Positions 53,769 to 61,350 of a stretch of 61,350 nt of DNA are shown piece by piece (within the stretch, counting starts at the first letter, position 1; every line of letters starts with the position of its first letter). The stretch comes from Streptomyces bambusae (GTDB lineage Bacteria; Actinomycetota; Actinomycetes; Streptomycetales; Streptomycetaceae). The notes beneath the pieces were generated by a model that was given only the letters and a program-made list of their open reading frames with translations, did no database searches and had not been told where the DNA came from. Where the stretch lies: NCBI RefSeq assembly GCF_019400985.1, contig NZ_WTFF01000009.1:1-61350 (forward strand). Reading direction: 5' to 3'. A program made the translations under genes and the position numbers.

Positions 53769-54995
53769 ATGACCTCTGCAACGCCTTCCTCCGAGCGCCG
53801 GGTGTCCGCCCGTATCGGCGCCATTTCCGAGTCCGCCACGCTCGCCGTGGACGCCAAGGCCAAGGCCCTCAAGGCCGCCGGGCGCCCGGTGATCGGCTTC
53901 GGCGCGGGCGAGCCCGACTTCCCGACCCCGGACTACATCGTCGAGGCCGCGGTCGAGGCCTGCCGCAACCCGAAGTACCACCGCTACACGCCCGCCGGCG
54001 GCCTGCCGGAGCTGAAGGCAGCGATCGCCGCGAAGACGCTGCGCGACTCGGGCTACGAGGTCGACGCGTCGCAGGTGCTGGTGACCAACGGCGGCAAGCA
54101 GGCCATCTACGAGGCCTTCGCCGCGATCCTGGACCCGGGTGACGAGGTCATCGTCCCGGCTCCGTACTGGACCACCTACCCGGAGTCGATCCGGCTGGCC
54201 GGCGGCGTCCCGGTCGAGGTCGTCGCCGACGAGACCACCGGCTACCGGGTCTCCGTCGAGCAGCTGGAGGCCGCGCGCACCGAGCGCACCAAGGTCGTCC
54301 TGTTCGTCTCCCCCTCGAACCCGACCGGCGCGGTCTACAGCGAGGAGGACGCGAAGGCGATCGGCGAGTGGGCCGCCGAGCACGGCCTGTGGGTGCTGAC
54401 CGACGAGATCTACGAGCACCTCGTCTACGGCGACGCGAAGTTCACCTCCCTGCCGGTGCTGGTGCCGGCCCTGCGCGACAAGTGCATCGTCGTCAACGGC
54501 GTCGCCAAGACGTACGCGATGACGGGCTGGCGCGTGGGCTGGGTCATCGCCCCGCAGGACGTCGTCAAGGCCGCGACGAACCTGCAGTCGCACGCCACCT
54601 CGAACGTCTCGAACGTGGCCCAGGTCGCCGCGCTCGCAGCCGTCTCCGGCGACCTGGAGGCCGTCGCGGAGATGCGCAAGGCCTTCGACCGCCGCCGCCG
54701 GACGATGGTGAAGATGCTCAACGAGATCGACGGCGTGGTCTGCCCGACCCCGGAGGGCGCGTTCTACGCCTACCCGTCGGTCAAGGCGCTCCTCGGCAAG
54801 GAGATCCGCGGCAAGCGCCCGCAGACCTCCGCGGAGCTCGCCTCGCTGATCCTGGACGAGGCCGAGGTCGCGGTCGTCCCGGGCGAGGCCTTCGGCACCC
54901 CGGGCTACCTGCGCCTGTCGTACGCGCTGGGCGACGAGGACCTGGTCGAGGGCGTGTCCCGGATCCAGAAGCTGCTGGCGGAGGCCAAGGCGTAG
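53769..54995 (+). CDS. Pyridoxal-phosphate aspartate aminotransferase (class I)
   Basis: 408 residues from ATG 53769; ATG 53760 adds MGR. Pattern [49 protein letters not shown], and the PLP-lysine in [16 protein letters not shown], then [10 protein letters not shown] near the end. Transfers amino groups between aspartate and 2-oxoglutarate, or acts on aromatic substrates; aspC-like by location. A strong stem-loop follows. Confidence 0.93.
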   Translation: MTSATPSSERRVSARIGAISESATLAVDAKAKALKAAGRPVIGFGAGEPDFPTPDYIVEAAVEACRNPKYHRYTPAGGLPELKAAIAAKTLRDSGYEVDASQVLVTNGGKQAIYEAFAAILDPGDEVIVPAPYWTTYPESIRLAGGVPVEVVADETTGYRVSVEQLEAARTERTKVVLFVSPSNPTGAVYSEEDAKAIGEWAAEHGLWVLTDEIYEHLVYGDAKFTSLPVLVPALRDKCIVVNGVAKTYAMTGWRVGWVIAPQDVVKAATNLQSHATSNVSNVAQVAALAAVSGDLEAVAEMRKAFDRRRRTMVKMLNEIDGVVCPTPEGAFYAYPSVKALLGKEIRGKRPQTSAELASLILDEAEVAVVPGEAFGTPGYLRLSYALGDEDLVEGVSRIQKLLAEAKA

Positions 54996-55017
54996 GCCTC
55001 CGGCGGTTCCGCAGTAC

Positions 55018-55053
55018 GGAGCGGCGTCACCCCGAGCGGGGCGACGCCGCTCC
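55018..55053 (+). terminator. Terminator after aminotransferase
   Basis: 11-bp perfect arms GGAGCGGCGTC / GACGCCGCTCC with an inner CCCC-GAGC-GGGG stem, 22 bases after the stop. Confidence 0.8.
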
Positions 55054-55088
55054 GGCTTTCACTCTCCAGCCCCGTTGGCGTTAACTCT

Positions 55089-55186
55089 CCAGCCCCGCCG
55101 GCGTTTGAGGCGCGGGGTCTGGGGCGGAGCCCCGGCCTTTACCAGCCCCGCCGGCGTTTGAGGCGCGGGGTCTGGGGCGGAGCCCC
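55089..55186. repeat. Tandem pair of 45-bp Streptomyces intergenic repeat
   Basis: Two identical 45-base units at 55089-55133 and 55142-55186 (begin CCAGCCCCGCCGGCGTTTGA, end GGGGCGGAGCCCC), with a truncated third start at 55067. This GC-rich element is widespread in Streptomyces intergenic DNA. The rest of the 335-base gap to the next gene shows nothing else. Confidence 0.8.
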
Positions 55187-55330
55187 AGTTCCGGGAAGGG
55201 GCGGGGAGGGGATCAGCTCCGCGCAGCGGCCCGGCCCCACCCCACCCCCCACCTTCGTATTCAGGTTCGGGCAAGCTCCCGTTCAGGGAATCGGCTGCCG
55301 ATCGGGTGACAGATGCGGCAGGATCACCAG

Positions 55331-56350
55331 ATGGAGCACGCACGCGATCTCACGCTTCTGCCGAAGGCCCACCTCCACCTGCACTTCACGGGCTCGATGC
55401 GCCCGTCGACCCTGCTGGAGCTCGCCGACAAGTACGGCGTCCGCCTCCCCGACGCCCTCACCGCGGGTCAGCCCCCCAAGCTCCGGGCCACCGACGAGCG
55501 CGGCTGGTTCCGCTTCCAGCGGCTCTACGACGCCGCCCGCAGCTGTCTGCGCGAGCCGGACGACATCCGCCGGCTGGTCCGCGAGGCCGCGGAGGAGGAC
55601 GTACGGGACGGCGCGGGCTGGCTGGAGATCCAGGTGGACCCCACCTCGTACGCGCCCCACCTGGGCGGGCTGATCCCGGCCGTGGAGATCATCCTCGACG
55701 CCGTCGACGCCGCCTCCCGCGACACCGGCCTCGGCATCCGCGTGCTGATCGCCGCGAACCGCATGAAGCACCCCCTGGACGCCCGCACCCTGGCCCGGCT
55801 GGCCGTACGCCACGCCGACCGCGGCATCGTCGGCTTCGGCCTGTCCAACGACGAGCGGCGCGGCATGGCCCGTGACTTCGACCGGGCCTTCGCCATCGCC
55901 CGTGAGGGCGGTCTGCTCGCGGCGCCGCACGGGGGTGAGCTGGCCGGGCCGTCCTCGGTCCGCGACTGCCTGGACGATCTGCACGCCTCGCGGATCGGCC
56001 ACGGCGTACGGGCGGCGGAGGACCCGCGGCTGCTGAAGCGGCTGGCGGACCGGCAGGTGACCTGCGAGGTCTGCCCGGCCTCCAACGTGGCCCTCGGCGT
56101 CTACGAGCGCCCCGAGGACGTCCCCCTGCGCACCCTCTTCGAGGCCGGGGTGCCGATGGCGCTGGGCGCCGACGACCCGCTGCTCTTCGGCTCGCGGCTG
56201 GCCGCGCAGTACGAGATCGCGCGCCGCCACCACGCCTTCACGGACGCGGAGCTCGCCGAGCTGGCCCGGCAGTCGGTGCGCGGCTCGGCAGCGCCCGAGG
56301 AGGTACAGGCCAAGCTGCTGGCGGGCATCGACCACTGGCTGGCGGTCTGA
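55331..56350 (+). CDS. Adenosine deaminase family protein
   Basis: 339 residues from ATG 55331 (MEHARDLTLLPKAHLHLHFT), with AGGA 7 bases upstream; ATG 55313 is alternative. Metal and catalytic residues of the amidohydrolase barrel are visible: HLHLH, APHGGELAGP (His and Glu), RIGHGVRA (His), ALGADDPLLF (Asp pair). Deaminates adenosine or a related purine; the substrate could be adenosine, adenine or aminofutalosine, not decidable here. Confidence 0.9.
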   Translation: MEHARDLTLLPKAHLHLHFTGSMRPSTLLELADKYGVRLPDALTAGQPPKLRATDERGWFRFQRLYDAARSCLREPDDIRRLVREAAEEDVRDGAGWLEIQVDPTSYAPHLGGLIPAVEIILDAVDAASRDTGLGIRVLIAANRMKHPLDARTLARLAVRHADRGIVGFGLSNDERRGMARDFDRAFAIAREGGLLAAPHGGELAGPSSVRDCLDDLHASRIGHGVRAAEDPRLLKRLADRQVTCEVCPASNVALGVYERPEDVPLRTLFEAGVPMALGADDPLLFGSRLAAQYEIARRHHAFTDAELAELARQSVRGSAAPEEVQAKLLAGIDHWLAV

Positions 56351-56405
56351 GCGGGGCCGGCGCGGTCGGCGCGTCAGCCCTTGTGGAGCGCTTGCGGTCG
56401 GCCCG

Positions 56406-56825
56406 TCAGCGCATCAGGCGCAGGTCGCCCTCGTAGCAGTCGGCCCGTACCCGGCGGCCGTCCGGGAAGCCGATCTCCAGGTGGGTGCGGCCCTGCTCGG
56501 GCAGCGCGTGCTCGGTGACCGAGGCGACCGTGTCGCCCACGTGGCGTAGGAAGGCGTGGTCCCCGAGGTCCTCGCCGACCTCGATGCGCCCCCACTCCCC
56601 CATGTCGTACGACTCGTGGGGAGGGGTGGACTCGACGATGAGGCAGCGGTCGGACCCGGTGGTGATCCGGGTGGTGTCACCCGTCGTGTCGATCAGCCAG
56701 ACGTCCAGCGGCGCCTCGGAGCGCTCGCCGTCGCTGACGTGCCAGGACGCGACGATGCGGCTGATCGTGCGTCCCACCAGGCGGGTGGGGTCCGTACCGG
56801 CGGCCCCGTGCAGGGGACACAGCAT
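56406..56825 (-). CDS. Hypothetical protein downstream of murB
   Basis: 139 residues (MLCPLHGAAGTDPTRLVGRT), starting 6 bases after the murB stop, so in its operon. WLIDTTGDTTRITTGSDRCL and GEDLGDHAFLRHVGDTVASV suggest a small beta-rich soluble domain. No family recognised. Confidence 0.75.
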   Translation of the reverse strand: MLCPLHGAAGTDPTRLVGRTISRIVASWHVSDGERSEAPLDVWLIDTTGDTTRITTGSDRCLIVESTPPHESYDMGEWGRIEVGEDLGDHAFLRHVGDTVASVTEHALPEQGRTHLEIGFPDGRRVRADCYEGDLRLMR

Positions 56826-56831
56826 GGCGGC

Positions 56832-57893
56832 TCAGATGGTGACGCCGACTGTCACGGGCTCGTTGACCAGCGTGACCCCGAAGGCCTCGTGGACGCCCGC
56901 GCGGACCTCGCGGGCGAGGGCGACGAGGTCCTCGGTGGTGGCCCCGCCGCGGTTGGTGAGGGCGAGGGTGTGCTTGGTGGAGATCCGGGCGGGACCGGTG
57001 CCGTAGCCCTTGGTGAAGCCGGCCTTGTCGATCAGCCAGGCCGCGCTGGTCTTCGTACGGCCCTCGCCGGCCGGGTAGGCGGGCGGGGCGGTGTCGGGGC
57101 CGAGGCGCTCCTGGGCGCGGGCGAGGAAGGCGGCGTAGGCCTCGTCGGTCAGGATCGGGTTGTGGAAGAAGGAGCCGGCCGACCAGGTGTCGTGGTCGGC
57201 GGGGTCGAGCACCATGCCCTTGCCGGCGCGCAGCCGCAGGACCGTCTCGCGCGCGGTGGCGGCGGGGACCCGGTCGCCGGCCTCGACGCCGAGGGCGCGG
57301 GCGGTCTCGGGGTACTTGATCGGCGCGGACAGGCCGCCGGCGTCCTCCAGTGCGAAGCGGACGCGCAGCACGACGTACCGGTCCGGCTCGTCCTTGAACA
57401 TGCTGTGCCGGTAGGCGAAGCGGCACTCGGCGTTGGTCAGGGTGACCGTTTCGCCGGTGCTCCGGTCGTAGGCGACGACCTCGGTGATCGTGTCGCGGAC
57501 CTCCTGGCCGTACGCGCCGACGTTCTGGATCGGGGTCGCGCCGGCGGAGCCGGGGATTCCGGCGAGGCACTCGATGCCGGCGAGGCCGGCCTCGACGGTG
57601 CGGGCGACGGCGTCGGACCAGTTCTCGCCGGCGGCGAGCTCCAGGGTGGTGCCGTCGAGCGTGAAGCCGGTGGTCGCGATGCGCAGGGCGGTGCCGTCGA
57701 AGCCGCCGTCACCGATGACCAGGTTGCTGCCGCCGCCGATGACCAGGAGCGGGGTGCCCCGCTCGTCGGCCGCGCGGACGGCGGCGACGACCTCGGCGTC
57801 GGTGGTCGCGGTGACCAGCCGGGCCGCGGGGCCGCCGAGGCGGAAGGTGGTCAGCGGGGCGAGGGGGGCGTCGTGGAGTTCCTGCACGAGCAC
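56832..57893 (-). CDS. murB: UDP-N-acetylenolpyruvoylglucosamine reductase
   Basis: 353 residues. Makes UDP-MurNAc, the committed peptidoglycan precursor, with FAD and NADPH. FAD-binding pattern VIGGGSNLVIGDGGFDGTAL and GIPGSAGATPIQNVGAYGQE; substrate Arg in CRFAYRHSMFK; catalytic Ser in SAGSFFHNP; C-terminal HTLALTNRGGATTEDLVALA. Starts at GTG 57893 or GTG 57887. Confidence 0.97.
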   Translation of the reverse strand: MLVQELHDAPLAPLTTFRLGGPAARLVTATTDAEVVAAVRAADERGTPLLVIGGGSNLVIGDGGFDGTALRIATTGFTLDGTTLELAAGENWSDAVARTVEAGLAGIECLAGIPGSAGATPIQNVGAYGQEVRDTITEVVAYDRSTGETVTLTNAECRFAYRHSMFKDEPDRYVVLRVRFALEDAGGLSAPIKYPETARALGVEAGDRVPAATARETVLRLRAGKGMVLDPADHDTWSAGSFFHNPILTDEAYAAFLARAQERLGPDTAPPAYPAGEGRTKTSAAWLIDKAGFTKGYGTGPARISTKHTLALTNRGGATTEDLVALAREVRAGVHEAFGVTLVNEPVTVGVTI

Positions 57894-57952
57894 AAGAGTA
57901 CGGTCCGCGGCTCCGGCTTCCCGGCGGGGCCACGGACCGTACGTCCCGGCGG

Positions 57953-58357
57953 TCAGGGCCGGGCCTGCTCCTGGGCGGCAAGGCGGCGTTCGGCCTCCTC
58001 CCAGGTGATGGGCAGGTCGGAGGCCTTAGCGGTCCAGAAGGTGAAGGCGGACTCCTTCATGAACGCGGCGGCGGCGCGGGAGCTGGAGCGGTGTGGCTCG
58101 CCGGCCGCGAAGCGGTGGAGGGCGTCGCGGTCCTGCCAGGCGGAGAGGGTGAGGAAGGTACGGCGCGGGATCCGGGCGCGGAGGGCGGCGCCGTGGGCGC
58201 CGGTGGCCTTGCGGATCTGGCCGATGATCCCCGGCGCCCGGAGGGCGAACCGGAGGGCGCCGAGCAGGGTCCGGGTCTCGAAGCGGGAGGCCATGACGTA
58301 GACCTCGGTGTCGGGCGAGGCGGGTGGGGTGGGCGTCGTCCAGGGCATGTCGGGCAT
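57953..58357 (-). CDS. DUF3291/monooxygenase-like small protein, TetR target
   Basis: 134 residues from ATG 58357 (MPDMPWTTPTPPASPDTEVY), with AAGGAG 9 bases upstream. VYVMASRFETRTLLGALRFA, TFLTLSAWQDRDALHRFAAG and EPHRS fit the ferredoxin-like monooxygenase/DUF3291 pattern with its histidine. The TetR operator lies 34 bases upstream. Likely a detoxifying or redox protein induced by the TetR ligand. Confidence 0.72.
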   Translation of the reverse strand: MPDMPWTTPTPPASPDTEVYVMASRFETRTLLGALRFALRAPGIIGQIRKATGAHGAALRARIPRRTFLTLSAWQDRDALHRFAAGEPHRSSSRAAAAFMKESAFTFWTAKASDLPITWEEAERRLAAQEQARP

Positions 58358-58391
58358 GGCTGAGCTCCTTCGTGCGGGTGTCGGGAGTATG

Positions 58392-58411
58392 GTTAGTAAT
58401 TGCTGACTAAC
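58392..58411. promoter_or_regulatory. TetR operator, copy 1
   Basis: GTTAGT-N8-ACTAAC, in the promoter region of the 134-residue protein. The same site recurs at 59046-59065. Confidence 0.75.
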
Positions 58412-58467
58412 TTTCTCGGCCAAAAGAACGCGCCGCCTCGGACAGTGACAGGACGGGACGGCGCGCG

Positions 58468-59037
58468 CTACTTCTCCAGGCGGCCCTCGGCGGACCCCGA
58501 GGGGACGAGGCCCTCCCAGATGCGGTGCCCGGGCGGGAAGCCCATGGCGGTGAGCGTGTTGATCAGCATCCCCTGCGCCATGAAGACCGTGGTCTCGACG
58601 TCGTCGCCGCCCAGGGGCACGCGGACGGTGTCCCACAGCTCCAGCCAGCCGGCCCGTACGAGCTCGCCGAGCTCGCGGTCGCCGGCCGCCTCGGCCGCGG
58701 CCACGGTGACGTACATCTGGAGCTGCATCTGGAGGGTGTGCGGGTCCTCGGCGATCAGCCGCATGTAGGCGTGGGCCATGGCGTTCCGGGCCTCCTCCCC
58801 GTGCAGCCCGTCCGCCGCCTCGGCGAACACCCGGCGGGTGTCCTCCAGGCAGCGGGCGGCGGCGGCGAGGAAGATGGCCTGCTTGTTCGGGAACAGGCGG
58901 AAGAGGTACGGCTGCGAGACACCGACGCGCTTGGCGATCGCCTCGGTGGACGTGCCGTAGTAGCCGCCGCGGGCGAACTCCCGCATGGCAGCCCCGATGA
59001 CGCTCTCGCGCCGCTCCTCCGCGCTCATCCTGACCAT
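58468..59037 (-). CDS. TetR-family transcriptional repressor
   Basis: 189 residues. N-terminal helix-turn-helix ESVIGAAMREFARGGYYGTS then TEAIAKRVGVSQPYLFRLFP; C-terminal ligand-binding helices with HTLQMQLQMYVTVAAAEAAG. The same 20-bp operator occurs just upstream of its own start and upstream of the neighbouring gene, so it likely represses both. Ligand unknown. Confidence 0.9.
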   Translation of the reverse strand: MVRMSAEERRESVIGAAMREFARGGYYGTSTEAIAKRVGVSQPYLFRLFPNKQAIFLAAAARCLEDTRRVFAEAADGLHGEEARNAMAHAYMRLIAEDPHTLQMQLQMYVTVAAAEAAGDRELGELVRAGWLELWDTVRVPLGGDDVETTVFMAQGMLINTLTAMGFPPGHRIWEGLVPSGSAEGRLEK

Positions 59038-59045
59038 GCAGCTAA

Positions 59046-59065
59046 GTTAGTACTCAATCACTAAC
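59046..59065. promoter_or_regulatory. TetR operator, copy 2
   Basis: GTTAGT-N8-ACTAAC, 8 bases upstream of the TetR start codon, consistent with autorepression. Confidence 0.75.
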
Positions 59066-59196
59066 TACGCAACGCAGAAGAAGGCAAGAAGGAGGGGCCC
59101 GTAGCGAACCGGCCGACTGGCCGACCGGCAGACCACGAGGCCCCTCTCACGCATGCGCGCATCTCACGCGTGCGCGCATCTCACGCATGTGCGCAC

Positions 59197-59625
59197 TCAG
59201 CCGAGCTGGACGACTGCCCGGGACATCCCGAGGACCTTCTGCCCGGCGCTGGTGGCCGTGAGGTCCACGCGCACCCGGTTGTCGTCGAGCTTGGCGGCGA
59301 CCTTGCCGCTGACCTCGATCAGCGCGCCGGTCTCGTCGTTCGGGACCACGACCGGCTTGGTGAAGCGCACGCCGTACTCCACGACCGCGCCCGGGTCGCC
59401 CGTCCAGTCGGTGACCACGCGGATCGCCTCGGCCATCGTGAACATGCCGTGCGCGATCACGTCCGGCAGCCCGACCTCCTTGGCGAACTTCTCGTTCCAG
59501 TGGATCGGGTTGAAGTCACCGGAGGCGCCCGCATACCGGACGAGCGTGGCGCGTGTCACAGGGAAGGACTGGGCCGGGAGTTCGGTGCCGACCTCGACGT
59601 CCGCGTAGTTGATCCTGGCGGTCAT
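59197..59625 (-). CDS. hadB: MaoC-like dehydratase, HadB type
   Basis: 142 residues, single hot-dog fold. The hydratase-2 motif is complete: GASGDFNPIHWNEKFAKE with catalytic Asp and His. Pairs with the upstream HadA-like protein; in mycobacteria such a heterodimer dehydrates 3-hydroxyacyl-ACP in fatty acid elongation. Role in Streptomyces uncertain. Starts 4 bases after the HadA stop. Confidence 0.88.
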   Translation of the reverse strand: MTARINYADVEVGTELPAQSFPVTRATLVRYAGASGDFNPIHWNEKFAKEVGLPDVIAHGMFTMAEAIRVVTDWTGDPGAVVEYGVRFTKPVVVPNDETGALIEVSGKVAAKLDDNRVRVDLTATSAGQKVLGMSRAVVQLG

Positions 59626-59629
59626 TGCC

Positions 59630-60082
59630 TCAGCCTTCCTCGGCGGCGCGGGACACGAGCTTGGTCCAGGCCGTCACCACGTGCTCGCCGGTGGCGTCGT
59701 GGACCTCGCCCCGGATGTCGATGATGTCGTTCCCCGCCATCGTCTTGACCGCCTCGATGACCGAGGTGACCGACAGCCGGTCGCCGGCACGCACGGGGCG
59801 CTTGTACGCGAACTTCTGGTCGCCGTGCACCACGCGGTCGTAGTTCAGGCCCAGCTGCGGGTCCTGGACGACCTGACCGGCGGCCTTGAAAGTGATCGCA
59901 AACACAAAAGTCGGCGGCGCGATCACATCGGGGTGGCCGAGTTCCTTGGCGGCATCCGGATCGGTGTAGGCGGGGTTGCTGTCGCCCACGGCCTCCGCGA
60001 ATTCGCGGATCTTCTCCCGGCCGACCTCGTACGGATCGGTGGGCGGGTACGTCCGCCCCACGAAGGACTGGTCGAGCGCCAT
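59630..60082 (-). CDS. hadA: MaoC N-terminal-type dehydratase subunit, HadA type
   Basis: 150 residues. The corresponding motif AVGDSNPAYTDPDAAKELGH lacks the catalytic His (Tyr instead), as in the non-catalytic, substrate-binding subunit of HadAB. VIAPPTFVFAITFKAAGQVV follows. Directly upstream of hadB. Confidence 0.88.
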   Translation of the reverse strand: MALDQSFVGRTYPPTDPYEVGREKIREFAEAVGDSNPAYTDPDAAKELGHPDVIAPPTFVFAITFKAAGQVVQDPQLGLNYDRVVHGDQKFAYKRPVRAGDRLSVTSVIEAVKTMAGNDIIDIRGEVHDATGEHVVTAWTKLVSRAAEEG

Positions 60083-60120
60083 GGCTCACTACCTCCTGGT
60101 AGAAACTGCGAAAACGACAC

Positions 60121-60152
60121 GAGGCCGTCCCCCGGAAAAGGGGGACGACCTC
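60121..60152 (-). terminator. rpmG terminator
   Basis: GAGGCCGTCCCCC / GGGGGACGACCTC with a GGAAAA loop and one mismatch, 33 bases after the rpmG stop. Confidence 0.75.
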
Positions 60153-60185
60153 ATGACTGTGCCTGTGTCCGAAGACGCGCTGGGG

Positions 60186-60350
60186 TCAGCGGGTCTCGCG
60201 GTGCGCGGTGTGCGAGTTGCAGCGCGGGCAGTGCTTCTTCATCTCCATGCGGTCCGGGTTGTTACGCCGGTTCTTCTTGGTGATGTAGTTCCGCTCCTTG
60301 CACTCCACGCAGGCCAGCGTGATCTTCGGGCGGACGTCGGTGGCAGCCAC
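60186..60350 (-). CDS. rpmG: 50S ribosomal protein L33 (zinc-binding form)
   Basis: 54 residues from GTG 60350 ([20 protein letters not shown]), with AAGGAG 9 bases upstream. Zinc ligands CVEC and CPRC are present (C+ form). Downstream of tRNA-Met and tRNA-Thr on the same strand. Confidence 0.96.
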   Translation of the reverse strand: MAATDVRPKITLACVECKERNYITKKNRRNNPDRMEMKKHCPRCNSHTAHRETR

Positions 60351-60438
60351 GTGAGTGCTCCTTGACGGACAGATGGACGGATGAACGCAGAAAAGAGTAG
60401 CCGATCGGGAGACCGACCCCACAATCGGCTACTGTGTG

Positions 60439-60511
60439 TAGCGGCGACCGGACTTGAACCGGTGACACAGCGATTATGAGCCGCTTGCTCTACCGACTGA
60501 GCTACGCCGCT
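60439..60511 (-). tRNA. tRNA-Met (CAT anticodon)
   Basis: 73 bases. Acceptor AGCGGCG / CGCCGCT, D-arm GCTC...GAGC, anticodon loop CTCATAA, T-loop TTCAAGT. Discriminator A, no encoded CCA. The fully paired first acceptor base pair (A-T) indicates elongator rather than initiator tRNA. Confidence 0.95.
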
Positions 60512-60559
60512 TTGATGCGATCCGCTCCCCACCCGAGGGTGGGGAACTTCTCTCACCAG

Positions 60560-60632
60560 AGCCCCAATGCGGAATCGAACCGCAGACCTTCTCCTTACCA
60601 TGGAGACGCTCTACCGACTGAGCTATTGGGGC
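60560..60632 (-). tRNA. tRNA-Thr (GGT anticodon)
   Basis: 73 bases. Acceptor GCCCCAA / TTGGGGC, anticodon arm TCTCC-ATGGTAA-GGAGA, T-loop TTCGATT. Discriminator T, no encoded CCA. Same strand and 48 bases from tRNA-Met; likely cotranscribed with rpmG. Confidence 0.95.
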
Positions 60633-60921
60633 GAGCAGGGAAGACATTACACGGCCTCCGGCCGATCGCCCAAATCCTTTGCGCCGGGGCCTCCCGGGGG
60701 GCCTTCGGCGGGGTGCGGGGGCGGGTGTTCCGGGCTGTCGCGCGCCCGACGCAGGCGCGACCTGCGAGCCGCGCCGGGCGCCACGGCGGCCGGCCGGGAC
60801 GCACTCGTGCCAACCCGTCCCGGCTGCGAGCCGGGACGGACACGTACGCACCGGACCCCGTCCCGTACCCGGCCCGTACCGGCCCGCACCCGACGCGCGG
60901 GCGCCGAGCCCGGGGCGCACG

Positions 60922-61350
60922 GTGACAGGCGGTGAGCACCGGCCGAGCACCGAGGGGACGGCGCAGCCGGGGCCGGGCCCAGTCCTGTGGCCGGAGGGCG
61001 AGGCAGAGGTCGGGCGCGGGACGCGGAGCGGGCGCAGGCCCGGGACGGGCATCGGCGCGGGACCGGGGCACAGGCCCAGGGTGGGCATCGGCGCAGGCCC
61101 GGCACGGGCACAGGCCGGGACCGGAGACGAGGCGAAGGTCGGGCGCGGGACCCGGCGCGGGCGCGGGACCCGGCGCGGGCGCAGGCCCGGCACGGGCACA
61201 GACCCGGCACGGGCACAGGCCCGGGAGCGGGCGCAGGCCCAGGAGCGGGCGCAGGCCCAGGAGCGGGCGCAGGCCCAGGAGCGGGCGCAGGCCCAGGAGC
61301 GGGCGCAGGCCCAGGAGCGGGCGCAGGCCCAGGAGCGGGCGCAGGCCCAG
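60922..61350 (+). CDS. Uncertain partial open frame with ERAQAQ repeats
   Basis: From GTG 60922 (TGGEHRPSTEGTAQPGPGPV) the frame stays open to the window end. It is Gly/Pro/Arg-rich, then E-R-A-Q-A-Q repeated seven times from the 18-bp DNA repeat. There is no clear ribosome site and no domain. It may be the N-terminus of a repeat protein that continues outside the window, or noncoding low-complexity DNA. The stretch 60633-60921 shows no gene. Confidence 0.25.
   Translation, partial: MTGGEHRPSTEGTAQPGPGPVLWPEGEAEVGRGTRSGRRPGTGIGAGPGHRPRVGIGAGPARAQAGTGDEAKVGRGTRRGRGTRRGRRPGTGTDPARAQARERAQAQERAQAQERAQAQERAQAQERAQAQERAQAQERAQAQ
61225..61350. repeat. Seven perfect 18-bp tandem repeats at right window edge
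   Basis: Unit GAGCGGGCGCAGGCCCAG repeated exactly seven times (61225-61350) and cut by the window end. The 150 bases before it are degenerate related GC-rich units. In the plus frame it encodes ERAQAQ. Confidence 0.95.

Noticed and set aside
60474..61199. Minus-strand open frame running through the right-end repeats
   Set aside because: It reads through both the tRNA-Thr gene and into tRNA-Met, so it cannot be a normal protein gene.
61225..61350. CRISPR-like array at the right edge
   Set aside because: Pure tandem 18-mers with no spacers; minisatellite type.

Overview
The window is a high-GC actinobacterial chromosome segment, almost certainly Streptomyces or a very close relative. The evidence is the gene order (truA-rplQ-rpoA ... 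rpsJ, tuf-fusA-rpsG-rpsL, rpoC-rpoB-rplL-rplJ, rplA-rplK-nusG-secE-tRNA-Trp, murB, hadAB, rpmG), frequent GTG and TTG starts, rare TTA leucine codons, and intergenic repeats typical of Streptomyces. Both window ends are low-complexity tandem repeats (about 45 bp imperfect on the left, seven perfect 18-bp units on the right), so this may be a complete contig that broke at repeats.

Layout, left to right. 1-2696: a partial glycosyltransferase-87 membrane protein and an ABC-F ATPase, both on the minus strand. 2911-7848: an accessory island, the most novel part. It holds a NUDIX hydrolase, an XRE/TPR regulator with a perfect palindromic operator, and a tightly coupled plus-strand operon of tiny genes: a CxCPxC protein, a one-helix membrane peptide, a DnaJ-type zinc-finger protein, a radical SAM/SPASM enzyme and a 54-residue peptide ending AECSCDAGDDNPH. 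A stem-loop and a GNAT-type acetyltransferase follow. I read this as an unrecognised RiPP pathway. 7861-25096: truA and the spc/alpha/S10 ribosomal cluster with secY, adk, map, infA and rpoA, all minus strand. 25584-32532: a second accessory block with a membrane protein, a WXG-like protein, a 1484-residue RHS polymorphic toxin and its overlapping immunity gene. 32693-37048: the str operon (tuf, fusA, rpsG, rpsL). 37506-40073: a YfhO-family membrane protein. 40270-49340: rpoC, rpoB, rplL, rplJ. 49644-53565: a LppX-like lipoprotein, rplA, rplK, nusG, secE and tRNA-Trp. 53769-60632: aspartate aminotransferase, an adenosine deaminase family protein, a hypothetical gene, murB, a TetR circuit with two identical operators, the hadA/hadB dehydratase pair, rpmG, tRNA-Met and tRNA-Thr. 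60633-61350: a repeat-rich end.

The housekeeping genes build ribosomes, RNA polymerase, the Sec translocon and early peptidoglycan. The two accessory blocks interrupt this conserved backbone, and both carry TTA codons in regulator, maturation or toxin-side genes (the XRE regulator, two small RiPP-operon genes, the WXG-like protein and the RHS toxin). That links them to bldA-dependent, late developmental expression. The S10 and str operons share a hairpin-forming leader element at similar distances from rpsJ and rpsL, which suggests a common control.
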